A DNA stretch of 64,000 bases. Origin: Macrostomum hystrix (taxonomy: Eukaryota > Platyhelminthes > Macrostomidae). The translations under genes were made by a program, and so were the position numbers. Positions 34,375-46,440 of the stretch are shown here, in pieces. The first letter of the stretch is position 1; every line of letters starts with the position of its first letter. The DNA lies in NCBI GenBank assembly GCA_950097015.1, contig CATNEN010000012.1:1233501-1297500 (forward strand). The letters are read 5' to 3'. A model generated the notes under the pieces. That model searched no databases. It was not told where the DNA came from and worked only from the letters and a program-made list of their open reading frames with translations.

Positions 34375-36149
34375 ATGTACATACAATTTCAGATGTCTTC
34401 CTATAGTCAAATTAAACGAAAAAGGCGAAGTGCACTGCTCAAGGCTGCAGCTGATGAATCAGGCGCTAACTTGGTGTCCATCGGTGCTAACTCAGGTGCT
34501 TCCTTGGAATCTACGCCTTCTCCACCAGAGGGAGCATCTGCTAATCGAGTTGCTGATCAACAAGGAGCATCTGACTTGGAGGACCATCTCTCCTCAGATG
34601 AAAATTCAAATGCGACTTCTAGCTGCAGCTACTACTCATTGGATAGTTCGGCCGATGGCGAAGAGACTGCCAAACCTGATGCTGCCGAAGTTGCTGACGA
34701 AGCAGCTACTGAGCCCCTGTTCGATTTTGTAAATGAGCTAATTATGTTTGTTCTCATGTTTAACCTTTCTCGCGCAGCCGTTGAGTTTCTGTTGCGTCTT
34801 CTAACTCGTGTTGGAGTTGCTGTTCCGAAGTCATACTATCTTTTTATGAAGAGAGTTTCAAAAAATGGTGGCTCCCTCATCGACACTAACGTGTGGAGGC
34901 ACATTTTCTTATTTGACCATTCGTGAGAATTTAATTTTTTGTTTTGAAAAGGGGCTCCTCAGTCTTAACTCCTGTCGCTTGGAATCAAATGTTTTTGTTG
35001 TTGATAGTTCTATAAATATTGATGGTTTACCACTTTATAAAAGCAGTAATGCGTCTCTTTGGCCCATTTTAGTCCGTTTTAATGGTACTAATGTAATACT
35101 GCCCGTTGCGTTGTTCTATGGGTTTACGAAGCCTAATGTAAATGAATATCTCGAACCTTTTGTCAATGAGGTGATTCAATTGAGAGATACCGGCATACAG
35201 TATGAGGGTAAGTTAGTAAAACTAGGAAATCTTACTTTTATTTGTGACGCACCAGCTCGTGCATTTGTACAGTGCATTTCCGGTCACACTTCTGCTCATG
35301 GTTGTGGTTATTGTCGATGTATAGCTCAACGTGAGAACGATCGTATGGTTTTTCCTGTCTGCTTCTACCCCACGCGACGACCGCTTATAACTCAGAGGGT
35401 AAAGAGAACAATCAGGCTAGGTTATCACAAATTGCTAAGATTGTGTCACTTTTGCTTCATTTTCCTGTTGACTATATGCATTGTATTTGCCTGGGAATTG
35501 TAAAACGATTGTGTCAGTGGTATTTTCAGAAAGTAAAGTCCTTTCGTCTACGCTGTAGGGTTTCCGCAGCCAACCTTCTAAAACTGTCGGATAGTATTTC
35601 ATTTTATAGAAAGTGCTTTCCATGCGAATTTCACCGCCCTCCAAGGAGGTTAGACAAAGACTTGGGTCATTACAAAGCCACCGAGTTTCGATCACTTTTG
35701 CTTTACTTAGGGCCTCTTTTATTTAAAAGTTATCTGCCCGAACAGTACTTTCGTCATTTTATGCTTTTAAGCTTTTCGATATATGTTTTTACTTTAAAAA
35801 ATCTGGTGCATTTGTATGAGCAAGCTGCAGCTTCTATTCGGCTTTTTGTTTACGACCTTCCCGAGTTGTTTGGCTCCTATTCTGTCTCATATAATTTTCA
35901 TACTATTTTGCATATATTTGACTTTGTTAAGCAATATGGTCCCTTAGATTCTTTTTCCGCCTTTCCATTTGAAAACTATTTGGGCGCACTAAAACGTCGA
36001 GTGAGACAGGTCCGTGGTATTTTTTCCCATGTTAGTAGACAAGCCCTTTTACTGCGGGATTTACATGTTCTGTCAAATCGAAGCTGCTCTCGTTTCACCT
36101 ACAAAACCACTTATCCTGATAACTGTGCGATTGTTGATAATAAGTACAT
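34375..36149 (+). pseudogene. EnSpm Tnp2-type transposase, 5' part
   Basis: It starts with a basic and then acidic Ser/Ala-rich leader (34393 ATG: MSSYSQIKRKRRSALLKAA). The Tnp2-type core follows: VPKSYYLFMKR, then in another frame FICDAPARAFVQCISGH with GCGYCRC (the DxPAR and Cys pair typical of Tnp2). In the first frame again come FPVDYMHCICLGIVKRL, GHYKATEFRSLLLYLGP, YNFHTILHIFDFVKQYG and FENYLGALKRRVRQ. Two frameshifts (about 34910 and 35415) break it. The coding sequence stops abruptly at 36149, where the Gypsy LTR begins, and continues at 52822. The protein would cut and join the EnSpm ends by a DDE-type mechanism. Confidence 0.75.
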
Positions 36150-36372
36150 TGTAGAGGATCAGAACTCTAGCATATATTTGTGGGTAGCTCTCTAGCTTGC
36201 GAGCAGAAAGTTAAACAACAAAACTCGCGCGACAAGTGCCTTCATCTAAGTCGCAACTGTGCGTCAGACTAAGGACCATAGACGATAACTAAGTCAACAA
36301 GGGTTTGTGGAAACGATGGTCAAGTGGCCTGGCAAAGTACTGGCCGAAATCTTCGCTTTTAGGTCCGCTACA
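36150..36372 (-). repeat. Gypsy 3' LTR
   Basis: 223 bases with TG...CA ends. It differs from the other LTR by a few substitutions and one indel, so the insertion is older than the BEL/Pao one. Confidence 0.92.
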
Positions 36373-36526
36373 TCACCCTCCCCCAGCACGGCGCTACGAT
36401 GAGAAGTGCGTCGGGCGACAACGACGGGGCGGCAGGAAACGGCGGTCCGCCGGTTCGCCTGTCGCTAGGTGGGTCCTTGGCGGTCTGGCAAACGGGTGGT
36501 GCTCCGTAGTGGTCTCCGTCCCCGGG

Positions 36527-37773
36527 TCAGGTAGAGGGTGCGTTGACGGAACGGACGAGCGGGTGGGTCGACGGGACGGGATCGGACGGGTCTAGGACCG
36601 CTGGCTTTAGCCGGTCCACGGAAACATGGTCCTGACGCGTGCCGAGATCGAGAAGGAAAGTCTTGGTGTAGCGCTGAAGGACTCGAAAAGGTCCGGTGTA
36701 TGGTTTCTGGAACGGCGCGCGGTAGCCATCCCGGCGGATGAACACAAAGGGGCATGTAGCCAGGGCGCCCAACTCCGATGCCTGTCGGTTGCCATGTGGG
36801 ACGGTCGGCTGAGGACGGAAAGCTTGAATGGCGGCGCGCAGGTTGGTGAGGAACGTGCTGTGCAGTGCTGTAGGTGGGCCAACCTGTATGCACTCGCCAG
36901 GCAAAAGCAACGGGGCGCCATACACCAACTCGGCCGACGACGAGTGAAGGTCCTCTTTGGGTGCCGTCCGGATGCCCAACAGGACCCACGGCAACTCGTC
37001 CGTCCAGTTCGGACTGGAAAGGCGTGCCATGAGTGACGCTTTGAGCTGGCGATGGAAACGCTCGACTAAACCGTTGGACTGCGGGTGAAACGCTGTGGTG
37101 TGATGCACGTGCATGCCGAGCAGTTTGGAAACGGCGGTCCACAGTTCGGAGGTAAAATTCGGGCCCCTGTCGGTGGTGATGTCACTGGGGACTCCGAATC
37201 GAGCGATCCAGGTAGAAATGAAAACGGATGCACAGGCGCTGGCGGACGTGTCAGTGATGGGTATCGCCTCAGGCCAGCGCGTAAAACGGTGCGTGAACCC
37301 ATCGTGACCATCGTCAGCAGGTGCGTGAACCCGTGGGACTGCGGCAGGGGACCAACAAGGTCGATGTGGACGTGGGCGAAACGGCTGGTCGGTACCGGGA
37401 TAATGTCCGGCGTTGTCGTGTTATGCCGATGGACCTTGGCTTGTTGGCACGGAAGGCAACAGCGAGCCCACTGGCTCACGTCTCGGTTGAGACCTGGCCA
37501 GACGAATTTAGCTGCGATGAGGCGACGAGTGCTGCGGATGGAGGGATGGGCTAATCCGTGGACCGCATCGAAAACGGCACGACGGAAACTCACTGGCACC
37601 AACGGGCGCGGGCGCCCGGTCGACATGTCACAAAGCAATTCCAAACCAGGATGCATGGTGACGAGCTCGAGCCTGAGCCTGAGGCCGTCGGCATTACCAG
37701 CTGGTGCTGCTCCTTCGCCAATGCCGCATAGTCCACTCCTGGCAACAATGTGTGCACACTTGCTACTGTGCAA
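36527..37773 (-). pseudogene. Gypsy integrase (frameshifted)
   Basis: From high to low coordinates it has a zinc-binding HHCC part (HGLAHPSIRSTRRL, then CCLPCQQAK), the first catalytic Asp in HVHIDLVGPLPQSHG and, in a different frame, TTAFHPQSNGLVERFHRQLK, which carries the catalytic Glu. A C-terminal part with FVFIRRDGYRAPFQKPYTGP and FRVLQRYTKTFLLDLG resembles the integrase C-terminal domain. The frame changes at least once between about 37300 and 37110, so no full-length enzyme can be made. It is next to the polypurine tract and 3' LTR, the normal order for Gypsy. Confidence 0.85.
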
Positions 37774-38961
37774 CGGGATAGAGCGTCTGCAACTGAGTTG
37801 TCCTTACCGGCGACGTGTCGAATGTCCGTGCTGAACTCCGACACTGACGCTAGATGCCGCTGCTGTCGTGCGGACCAAGGATCCGATAACTTGGACATCG
37901 CGGATGTCAGCGGCTTGTGATCCGTGTAGATTGTGAAAACGCGTCCTTCGAGGAAATAACGGAAGTGCCGTGTGGCCAAATATAGCGCCAGTAACTCCCG
38001 GTCGAACGCACTGTATTTCTGTTCCGCGGGACGCAATTGTCGGCTGAAAAAGGCGAGTGGTTGCCACCCGCCAGCAATTCGCTGAACCATGCGAGGCGTC
38101 GACGGTCAGGGCCGTCTGCGCAGTGGGCCTAGGGTGTGCCAGTAAAGTGGACTGAGCTAGGGCCTGTTTGGTGGCGGTGAAAGCATCGAGTAGACTGGGC
38201 GTCCACTGCACAAGTCGGCTCTTACTGGCAATGGCGGCGTAAATGGGGCGTAGCAACTGGGCGGCATGTGGAACAAATCGGTGGTAGAAGTTCACCATAC
38301 CGGCGAATTCTTGCAAGCCTTTGATTGTGGTCGGAGGTGCAAACTTGACGACCGCATCGACCTTGTCTGGCAGAGGCCAGGCGCCGCTTTGATTGATTCT
38401 GTGGCCCAAGAAATCGATCTCGGTACGTCCGAACTGGCATTTGGCCGGATTCAACAGCAGACCGTTGTCGACTAGGCGGCGGAACAAGGTGCGCAGGTGC
38501 TCCACGTGCTGCGTTTGGTCGCTGCTGGCCACTAGGAAATCGTCCAAGTAGGCGAAAACGAAAGGCAAATCCTGGCTGATAGAGTCCACGAGTCGCTGGA
38601 ATGTCTGTGCAGCGTTCTTGAGTCCGAAAGGCATGCGGAGGAACTCAAAGAGTCCAAACGGTGTGATGATGGCCGTTTTAGGGATGTCAATTTCCGCCAC
38701 TGGTATCTGGTGGTAGCCTCGGACCAGGTCAATCTTTGAGAAAATGGTACTGCCGGCCAGGTGCGCGGAAAAATCCTGAATATTCGGTACCGGGTAACGA
38801 TCGGGTACAGTGGCGCCATTGAGCCGTCGGAAATCGCCGCAGGGACGCCAGCCTCCAGACGACTTCGGCACAATGTGGAGCGGTGATGACCAGGGGCTGT
38901 CGGACCGACGAATGATGCCGAGCTGTTCCAGGGTACGGAATTCCGCTTTAGCTATGGCCAA
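37590..38961 (-). pseudogene. Gypsy reverse transcriptase and RNase H (frameshifted)
   Basis: RT is well preserved from 38961 downward: [18 protein letters not shown], the DFRRLN motif, [31 protein letters not shown] and the active-site [10 protein letters not shown], then LGHRI. A frameshift at about 38085 separates it from RNase H, which shows [20 protein letters not shown], a TDHKPLT motif and KDNSVADALSR. The enzymes would copy the element RNA to DNA. Only single-base errors are seen, so decay is moderate. Confidence 0.9.
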
Positions 38962-39045
38962 CTTGTCGGGTGCTAGGCGGCGTGCGCGGGCATGGGTTTG
39001 GGGGCCTTGCGTCTGAATGAAATGTTCGACGCCGTGGCGTGGTTG

Positions 39046-39390
39046 TGCCTGTTAAAAACTCGGCTCCGTGAGCGACGGAAACTCCGCCAGCAACGTACTG
39101 TACGGGTCGCGGGCGACGGCGGCCGCCAGCCGAGGTGCTGTGCCGCAACCGAGGAGCAGATGTGTGCTGGCCAGTGAGTGGGAGTCCAGCAGGCGGCGGT
39201 TAGGTAAGTCGACCAACAGTCCGTGGTGTAACAGGAAATCAGCGCCGATGAGGGGGCGCGACACTTCGGCAAGAATGAAAGGCCAGGTGCAGGTTCGAAC
39301 GCCAAGGTCGAGAGTGATGGTGCGACTGCCAAATGTACGGATCGGGCTGCCGTTGGCGGCGAGGAGCGGTGGTCCAGGGGTGATTGTACG
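39046..39390 (-). pseudogene. Gypsy protease C-terminal part, separated by the Mutator-like insertion
   Basis: Reading down from the target duplication at 39391-39399, the frame continues V-D-A-R-T-I-T, then GSRTITLDLG, RTCTWPFILA and SRPLIGADFLLHHGLLVDL. This matches the second half of a Gypsy protease and its link to RT. Its first half, with the active-site DTGAE, is 12.35 kb away at about 51.8 kb. Confidence 0.82.
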
Positions 39391-39399
39391 CGCATCGAC
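39391..39399. repeat. target site duplication CGCATCGAC (left)
   Basis: Nine bases directly before the left inverted repeat. An identical copy lies at 51751-51759 directly after the right inverted repeat. Confidence 0.95.
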
Positions 39400-41565
39400 A
39401 CTTCCCGGTCCGCAACAACCACGCCAGCTACCGAATTTTTAATATTGCCTGTGCCACATCTACAACTTAACAATTTCTGTAAAGCGACCTTAGTTAAGCG
39501 TGTGCCATTGCTTTTCGGTGACCTTGTAGGCTGGGCTTCGACGCTGGGGGTGATTAAAAAACCCGGGAATGTAAAATACGGTTGCTGGAACGGTAGATGT
39601 TATTTTGTAACGTGACAGTGAAAAGGAGATGTGTGCCAATTATAAATTCTTGAACTTGGGACCAAAATACAACAAATAGGTAAAAAAAGTGGCAGCTGTT
39701 TGGCTTTCAGGCTTTTTTGTTCAGTGTGAAAGGTAAAAATATAGATTTTTTAAACAAAAATCGGTTGCTGCAATTTACTCAGTGTGGCACAGTTGTGCCA
39801 ACTCGAAAATATTGACCTAAACGAAGGTATCCATGTGTGCCATACTTCAGAATACATTTACCCACAACATTTCACACCTTTTTGGCAATTTTGTTGTGAG
39901 CAGACAATCGGAGCATAATAGCACAAATATTTTCGTTGCATGATCAAGCTCTTGTACGATTATAGCGAGCAAGACTAATGCACATAAAATAAATAGTGCG
40001 AATAATAAAATACCTTACCATTTGGTTAGCAGCATAAAGCCTTTTTATACTGGTGTTTGTTTACTTCGATAGAAAAGAATAAATTCAAAATTCAAGACGT
40101 TGACCACCCGAGCTACTTTAAACTGCGCAAAGCAAATAAAATAATAGGAATCTCGAATATTGCCTTCCTCCTATGGGCTTATATATATTTTTGGAGGAAT
40201 CTCGAACATTGCCTTCCTCCTATGGGCTTGTATATATTTTTGTATATATACTTATATTTATATTTGTATATTTTGTATATATATATATATATATGTACTC
40301 TATAATTTAGTAAAGGTGGTGTTCTAATTTGTCGAAATATTACAGATCCTATACTAGCTATAAGCCTTGCAATGCCTTAGTTGCCTAGTTGAGGGTGAAG
40401 ATGCATTTTTACAATGTATGTAGTATTTATAATATAATGCATGCTCCACGAAGTTAATGGTCCTTCTAAATATAGCTTTTTTCTATGGCCTTCTCTAAGC
40501 TGATTTTATAATAGGCCTTTTCCTATAGAAAGGATACTATACTATAAAAAACCTCTGCTAAGTTGTTTGCTTACCCAAAAGAAAGCAAAAGTTGTTTGCT
40601 AAAGAAAAGTAGGCTAATAAATGGATGCATAATTGTGAATATACAAAGATCCATCACCATGTTAATAATGATAGGCATAAAGGTAAATCTTGAAAGTCTA
40701 GTCTATTAATGTAAAAGGATTTATTTTGTCTATAATTAACCAAGGTGTTCTTTTGTCACATTGGTTTTTGGGGGTAAACTTTGAAGAAAAGTATACTGGT
40801 AGCAATCTTACTAAATATATTTAGCAGGAATCAAAATGTTGCACTGCAAATGATATTTTGGATTTGATACTTCGATCCAGCTTGTAACAACTCGATCCAA
40901 CCTCAATCCAACTTCGATCCAACTTCTAACAACTCGATCCAACCTCAATGCAACCTCGATCCAACTTTAATCCAACTTCTAACAACTCGATCCAACCTCA
41001 ATCCAACTTCTAACAACTCGATCCAACCTCAATGCAACCTCGATCCAACTTTGATCCAACTTCTAACAACTCGATCCAACCTCAATCCAACCTCGATCCA
41101 ACTTTGATCCAACTTCTAACAACTAGATCCAACCTCAATGCAACCTCGATCCAACTTTGATCCAACTTCTAACAACTCGATCCAACCTCAATCCAACCTC
41201 GATCCAACTTTGATCCAACTTCTAACAACTAGATCCAACCTCAATCCAACATTGATCCAACTTTGATCCAGCTTGTAACAACTCGATCCAACCTCAATCC
41301 AACCTCGATCCATCCTCAATCCAACTTCTAACAACTCGATCCAACCTCAATGCAACCTCGATCGAACTTTGATCCAGCTTGTAACAACTCGATCCAACCT
41401 CAATCCAACCTCAATCCAACTTTAATCCAACTTCTAACAACTCGATCCAACCTCGATACAACCTCGATCCAACTTCGATCGAAGTATATTGATTATCGAA
41501 TATGATGAAGCATAGCGAAGTGTTATCATATATCCGCCAGTTCTTGTCTTCAGTTTCGTTTATTT
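39400..41565 (+). repeat. MULE left terminal inverted repeat
   Basis: About 2.17 kb. It includes a TATATA tract near 40262-40295 and a tandem pair with core AATCTCGAACATTGCCTTCC (diverged first copy) near 40150-40230. The minisatellite lies at 40873-41480. The inner end carries a Met-Met-Lys-His-Ser-Glu-Val-type open segment from 41502. The arm reappears inverted at 49056-51750. Confidence 0.93.
40873..41485. repeat. minisatellite of the left MULE arm
   Basis: Subunits of about 11 bases such as AACCTCAATCC, AACTTTGATCC, AACCTCGATCC and AACTTCTAACAACTCGATCC form a higher unit of about 53 bases. About 0.6 kb here against about 1.15 kb in the right arm, so copy number changes independently in the two arms. 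Confidence 0.93.
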
Positions 41566-41629
41566 ATTGTTATTTATAGTTTCGCCTCCTTTCAATTTCA
41601 ATTTCAGGACCTTTCAGTTTTGGTCCACC

Positions 41630-44600
41630 ATGGCGGATGATTCTTTAAGTAAGTTTACAACGGCTCAGAATCTGGGGCGTGAAAGGCGTAGTTGATATAC
41701 TATACGAGTATAGTACATTCGTTTTTTATTCGTCTCTCCTTATTCTAGAACGGCAACTGACTCGTTCAAGTCTGCTTGATTTCTTCAAGCTGTGCGGTAT
41801 TGACCCTGAGGAGTATATTAGTTCTCCACTTCCTAGCCATCGTCGGTCAGATGACGATCGCTTGCCGCGTCTGTGCAGATTTTTTCACGTTCCTCCTTCT
41901 GATGTAAACAAAAAGTACGTCTATACATTTCTGCTACGTAATTACAAGGACATTTCTGAGGACGTTCCCATCGAAACAGCTGAATGTAACGCAGACTCTT
42001 CAACTGATGAGACGCGCTGCATGTAAGATAGCCTTTTTGTTTCACGTACTATTTCTGCATGCCTGTTGCGAACTGTCCGTGCCCTTTATTTAGTCAGATG
42101 TCATTGGCAGATGACATTGGCACTGACAATGTCTTCCTTTAAAACCATCTCTTTTCAGTTCTTCCTCCTCGACAATTCTGCCTATCTTCCACCAGAGCTT
42201 CAGCGAGCCCGCAGGACTTCTCCGTGACGGTGTTTTAAAGCCAGATTGGTTCAGCGACGTGGTTCGCCTTTTTGCTCTTTCGGTTGAACCGTGCTGTCTC
42301 GCGAAAAAAGTAGGAAAGTTTCGCAGAAAGACGGGGATTCATTACGCTCATGTCTACTGCTGCGAGCCTACCTGTCCAGCAACGTTTATTGTGGAAGCCA
42401 AAGATGCGAGTTTGACATCATGGGAACTCCGGACAGTCACTGCGCCATTGGAGAACCACCCTGCGGCTCGAAGTCGGCGGCTGACTGGTGAACGGCGATA
42501 TAAGCTCGCGAGATCGACGCTGGTTTCGAACTCTTACAGGGTCGCAGCGGCCATTGCCGCCAACGAACCCCTCAGTGAGGTGCCTTCGTCAGAGGCCCTA
42601 CGCATTGCAGCTGAGCGACTGCGCAGAGCTGAGCTGGGAGTTCCAGACATGGATGACCTGATAAAACTGCGCCGACTTGAGAGGGTCCTACAACCCGCGT
42701 ATATCAGAAAGGTTATCCAGAGTGAGGGTCGGGCCGAGACCATCATTCTATTCCATTCCCGTCCCTTTCAGAGTCTACGGGAGATGCAGCTGAGGGGCTG
42801 GCCCATACGTATGGGAATGGATTCAACTGCTGCTCCAATCCATCAGCGCCCCAGCAGTTGCACCAAGCCCATCTACTATCACGCTCTGGTGCTTCAGAAC
42901 CCTACCGTTGGTGGGAAAGTGATGCCATTGTTGGAGATTCTATCGACATCTCAGACAGGAATCACCCTGCGCTTTTGCCTGGACGTTTGGTTTAGAGAAT
43001 GTACGACATTTTTGTCAACAGTTCGCGTTTCGCAGGTGGTTACAGACTTCAATTTTGCCACTTTACACGGACTCATCGGCTGCTTTCATGGTCTATCGCT
43101 GTCGCTCTACATCAAAGAATGCTTTCATCACTTGACTAAGGACAGCGATTGGGATCCCCTTCCTGTCATCGGCCTTGGCCGAAGTCATCTAGTCAAGGAG
43201 ATGACTCGCTTGAAGGAAGTAACCAATTGCAGTAACAGGGCAGTCAAACAGTTCTGGCTGCGGTCTATGGCGTGCATGGTAGCGATCGACAGCATTCAAA
43301 CAGCTGACAGGCTGTTGAGAGCCATCTACCTTGTGCTCATGGCTCCTACGGAAGCCGTAGTTGAAAGAATGGATCGGCATCTAGGATGTTGTCCGAAAAA
43401 AATTTCTAAGAGTAATGAGCAACATGGAGAGCGTCCGTGCCGAGTTCGAGACTGGATCAAGAGACGAACGAATCTTCACAAATAGAAGTCAATGCAGACG
43501 GAACCATAATGCGCCGGTCCCCATTCTGGCAGCGGGCTGAACAAATCCGGCAAGAAGTTCAACTGGAAGTGAGTGCACTGCCGTTTGACGAGTCTACTGA
43601 TAGTCTGAACGCCTATGTATGTCCGGCTTTGGCTGAACGCATAACCAATACATTCACTCCGTATCTCCCTCTTATCTGCGGCATTATGCCCAGCAGTTCA
43701 CGATTTACGGAGGGGCACACGGAGCGCTGGATTGGCCTTATGAAGAACAGTGTCTTTGAGAGTAAACAAGTCAGTCTCTCTGAGTTCATCCAGGCGCTCC
43801 ATTCTCATCACAATGGGAACGAAATTCTGTTCAAGAGAGACATGTACCGTGTAACAGGTGTGACTTCTTTGGAAGAAGATGATATTGAAGAAGAGCTGCA
43901 GCCACCACAGCATTCGCCACCAGCGTCAGAGTCGCAGCGAGAGCAGCATTCGCCACCAGCGTCAGAGTCGCAGCCAGAGCAGCATTCGCCACCAGCGTCA
44001 GAGTCGCAGCCAGAGCAGCATTCGTCACCAGCGTCAGAGTCGCAGCCACAGCAAGGTGCGCCAACGGTGCCATTGTCGAATAAAACCCGGAAACGAAAGT
44101 CTGACATCTTTTGTCCAATGGTCAACTCTCAACAGGCTCGGCCTGCAGATGTCCCGCTGCAACCTGTAGTAAACAAAAAGCGTCGTCTACCGGCTTATGT
44201 ACCGTCGGCAAGTAGTGGATTGTTCATTATTTATTGCATTACGTATTTATTTTCTTGTATTTTATATTACTCTTTATTATTAATGTATTTTACATTTCAT
44301 TTATTTCATTTATTGCAACGGACATAACGTACACCATAAGTACAATGGTCTACGTAGGACAGTGCTTATTGTTTCGTCAGTTGGTGGCCATTTAACAGAC
44401 GGTGATAACTTTGTGTTCCTGTTCCATTTCTCTCTTGTAGACTTCCAGGACCTATCCTTTAGAGGGAAGACCACCTCGACAGGCATTGGAATTTGCCACG
44501 TTGAGGAACTCCGGTTTGGCTACTGGTGTGCCAGATTCTCGAGGCGGATCTATGAGCGTATACGTGTACAACGCTTGCACAGCAGACAACTTGCTCACGG

Positions 44601-45510
44601 CCTTAACCATAGCCTATCTGGATGAACCTGGATTCAAAGCAAGTCTCCAACATATTGTTGAGGATCCATTGGTAGTTTTTTCTGAACGAAGCATCGCAGT
44701 CCACCACCGAGAAGCAAGCTTTGCATGCACGAGCAAAGCTTCTTCTTCAACTCGACGCATTCAGCAGTGAACGTTTCATCAGGACAAATCAGAAAATCGA
44801 AATTGGCCTCTTCGGCAGTGAGCTTGACGTATGTATGAAGCTCCTTGGTTCAAAGCACAGACTAGTGTATCAAAGCCGGTGCCTCAACCCGCGTTGCCCA
44901 AATCCAGAGCAACTTTCCTATGGACACGCAATCACTATTGGAAGTAACTGTGCAGCTGGAGGCACAGTCGAGGATTATCTGCGAGATTTTCTTTCTTCTG
45001 AGTCCTATGGGCCGTGCTCAGTCTGCGATCACGTGCGTCGAAGTCAGGCTCCGAAGTTTCAGTTCAGCCCTCCGCCGGTTCTAGTCATCTCCTCCACAGA
45101 CTCTGATCCATTGGGCGCCAGCCGAGCTGCCCCTTCTCAAGTGGTTCGCCCCTTTTCGGACTGCAGTATTCAGTAAGAGAGAAACGTAGTATTCTTAGTT
45201 CATTTTTAAAGGCTCTACATATCGCTGTCTTGCATGCACTAATACATAAGCATTGCTAACTTTACTTCTATGCTGTAACGGCAAATTCACAATCTTCAGA
45301 TATCAACATCGTGCTACAACTTTCAAGGAAGGGGGGCACTATTTGTCCCGCATCTGGTACGCCTCAGGAACTATTAAATACGACGACTTGGCAAGAAGCA
45401 AGGGTGTCATGACCGCCGCTGTAGAGCGTGGACGCCAGCCACCTCTGGGAAACAGGGCTAACCTGTACATTTACACGATTACTAACTCGGAGGAAACATC
45501 AGGCCAGTAG
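41630..45510 (+). CDS. MULE transposase with C-terminal USP-like cysteine peptidase domain
   Basis: Spliced gene. Exon 1 is 41630-41648 (ATG in a CCACCATGG context). Exon 2 is 41749-42022. Exon 3 starts at 42159. All three junctions are GT-AG and keep phase. The transposase core shows a FLYWCH-like Cys/His region (about 42250-42450) and the catalytic triad: GMDST (Asp at 42820), VVTDFN (Asp at 43045) and GHTERW (Glu at 43722). Four copies of a 12-residue HSPPASESQPEQ repeat follow (43904-44050). After a further intron the downstream part contains NACTADNLLTALTIAYL (Cys 44576), a Cys-pair region (CLNPRCP ... CSVC), GGHYLSRIWY (His 45337) and KYDDL. That order resembles ubiquitin-specific or USPL1-type proteases. 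The last intron (45173-45299) joins in phase. Frame breaks near 43450 and in a T6 run near 44675 suggest decay or missed splicing, and the 44.2/44.4 kb junction is unresolved. Confidence 0.75.
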
Positions 45511-46440
45511 CGATACAATTTGAGACCGATTCTGAATATATTAACTTCGATCCAGCTTCTAACAACTCAATGTAACGTGAAACAACTTCAATCCAACTTT
45601 GATCCAGCTTGTAACGACTCCATCCAACCTCTCTTCTTGTTTATAGGCAGCCGTTTTCTCCAAAAGTTGTTGTACAGTTAGCTACGTGTGTCAAGGCACA
45701 AGTGTACGTGCTGTATTTACTGCCAGTTTCTTTTTATTGAATCAATAGCATTTACCACCTTTTGTTAGTGAAAAGCACAGAGTAAAAGTTGATTGAAATG
45801 TACTGAAATCACAATTTGTTCAGTCTTTTTTTCATTGAGGCACCCGAACGTGCACATTCACCAAATAAATTTATTTTTCTTTTTCGTGAAGGTGACAGCT
45901 GTCTAATAAGAAGTACATTCAAAGTACAACATGTATTATTGCGTAACATTGCGTAATTAGCTACTGCGAAAAATTACTACACTAGAACCGTACGTAAAGC
46001 GAACAACTGAACCAGGTTTTCAAGCTTAGTCAAACAAAGTTCATCAGTCCTTGTAAAATAGAATTAACGTCGAAAAACTCGCAAAAAGTATATATTAAAT
46101 GAACGAAAGCAGGGACGTGCATTTTAAGTATCAGGGTATATAGGAAGGGTAAATAGATACATATTTTGTATCTGTATAGAGGCACAGACAATTGGGGACC
46201 TCAAGACTTTTGTCACACTTTTGTCTGAAGTACATAGAGCTTATCTATACATAGTTAGTGACTATAAACTACTGTAGGAAGACAAGTTTATAAACATCAT
46301 TACTTGATTTGAAACTAGACAAATAAATGTAGGATACGTTTTTGTCAGAAAAATACGACTTCAGGGTTACTAAGATGCCTGCAACGGAGACGTAAAAATG
46401 TACTAGCATACCTTTTTAAGCACATTACCATATGATTTTA
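45511..46440. other. spacer between convergent MULE genes, with a satellite fragment
   Basis: No gene was seen. At about 45541-45628 there is a short run of the same subunits as the arm minisatellite (TTCGATCCAGCTTCTAACAA and variants), lying outside both inverted repeats. Confidence 0.6.

Noticed and set aside
36305-37834. Plus-strand frames over 36.3-37.8 kb
   Set aside because: They are shadows of the Gypsy integrase on the minus strand.
43808-44125. Cys-Ser-Gly repeat frame on the minus strand
   Set aside because: It is the opposite strand of the transposase HSPPASESQ repeat.
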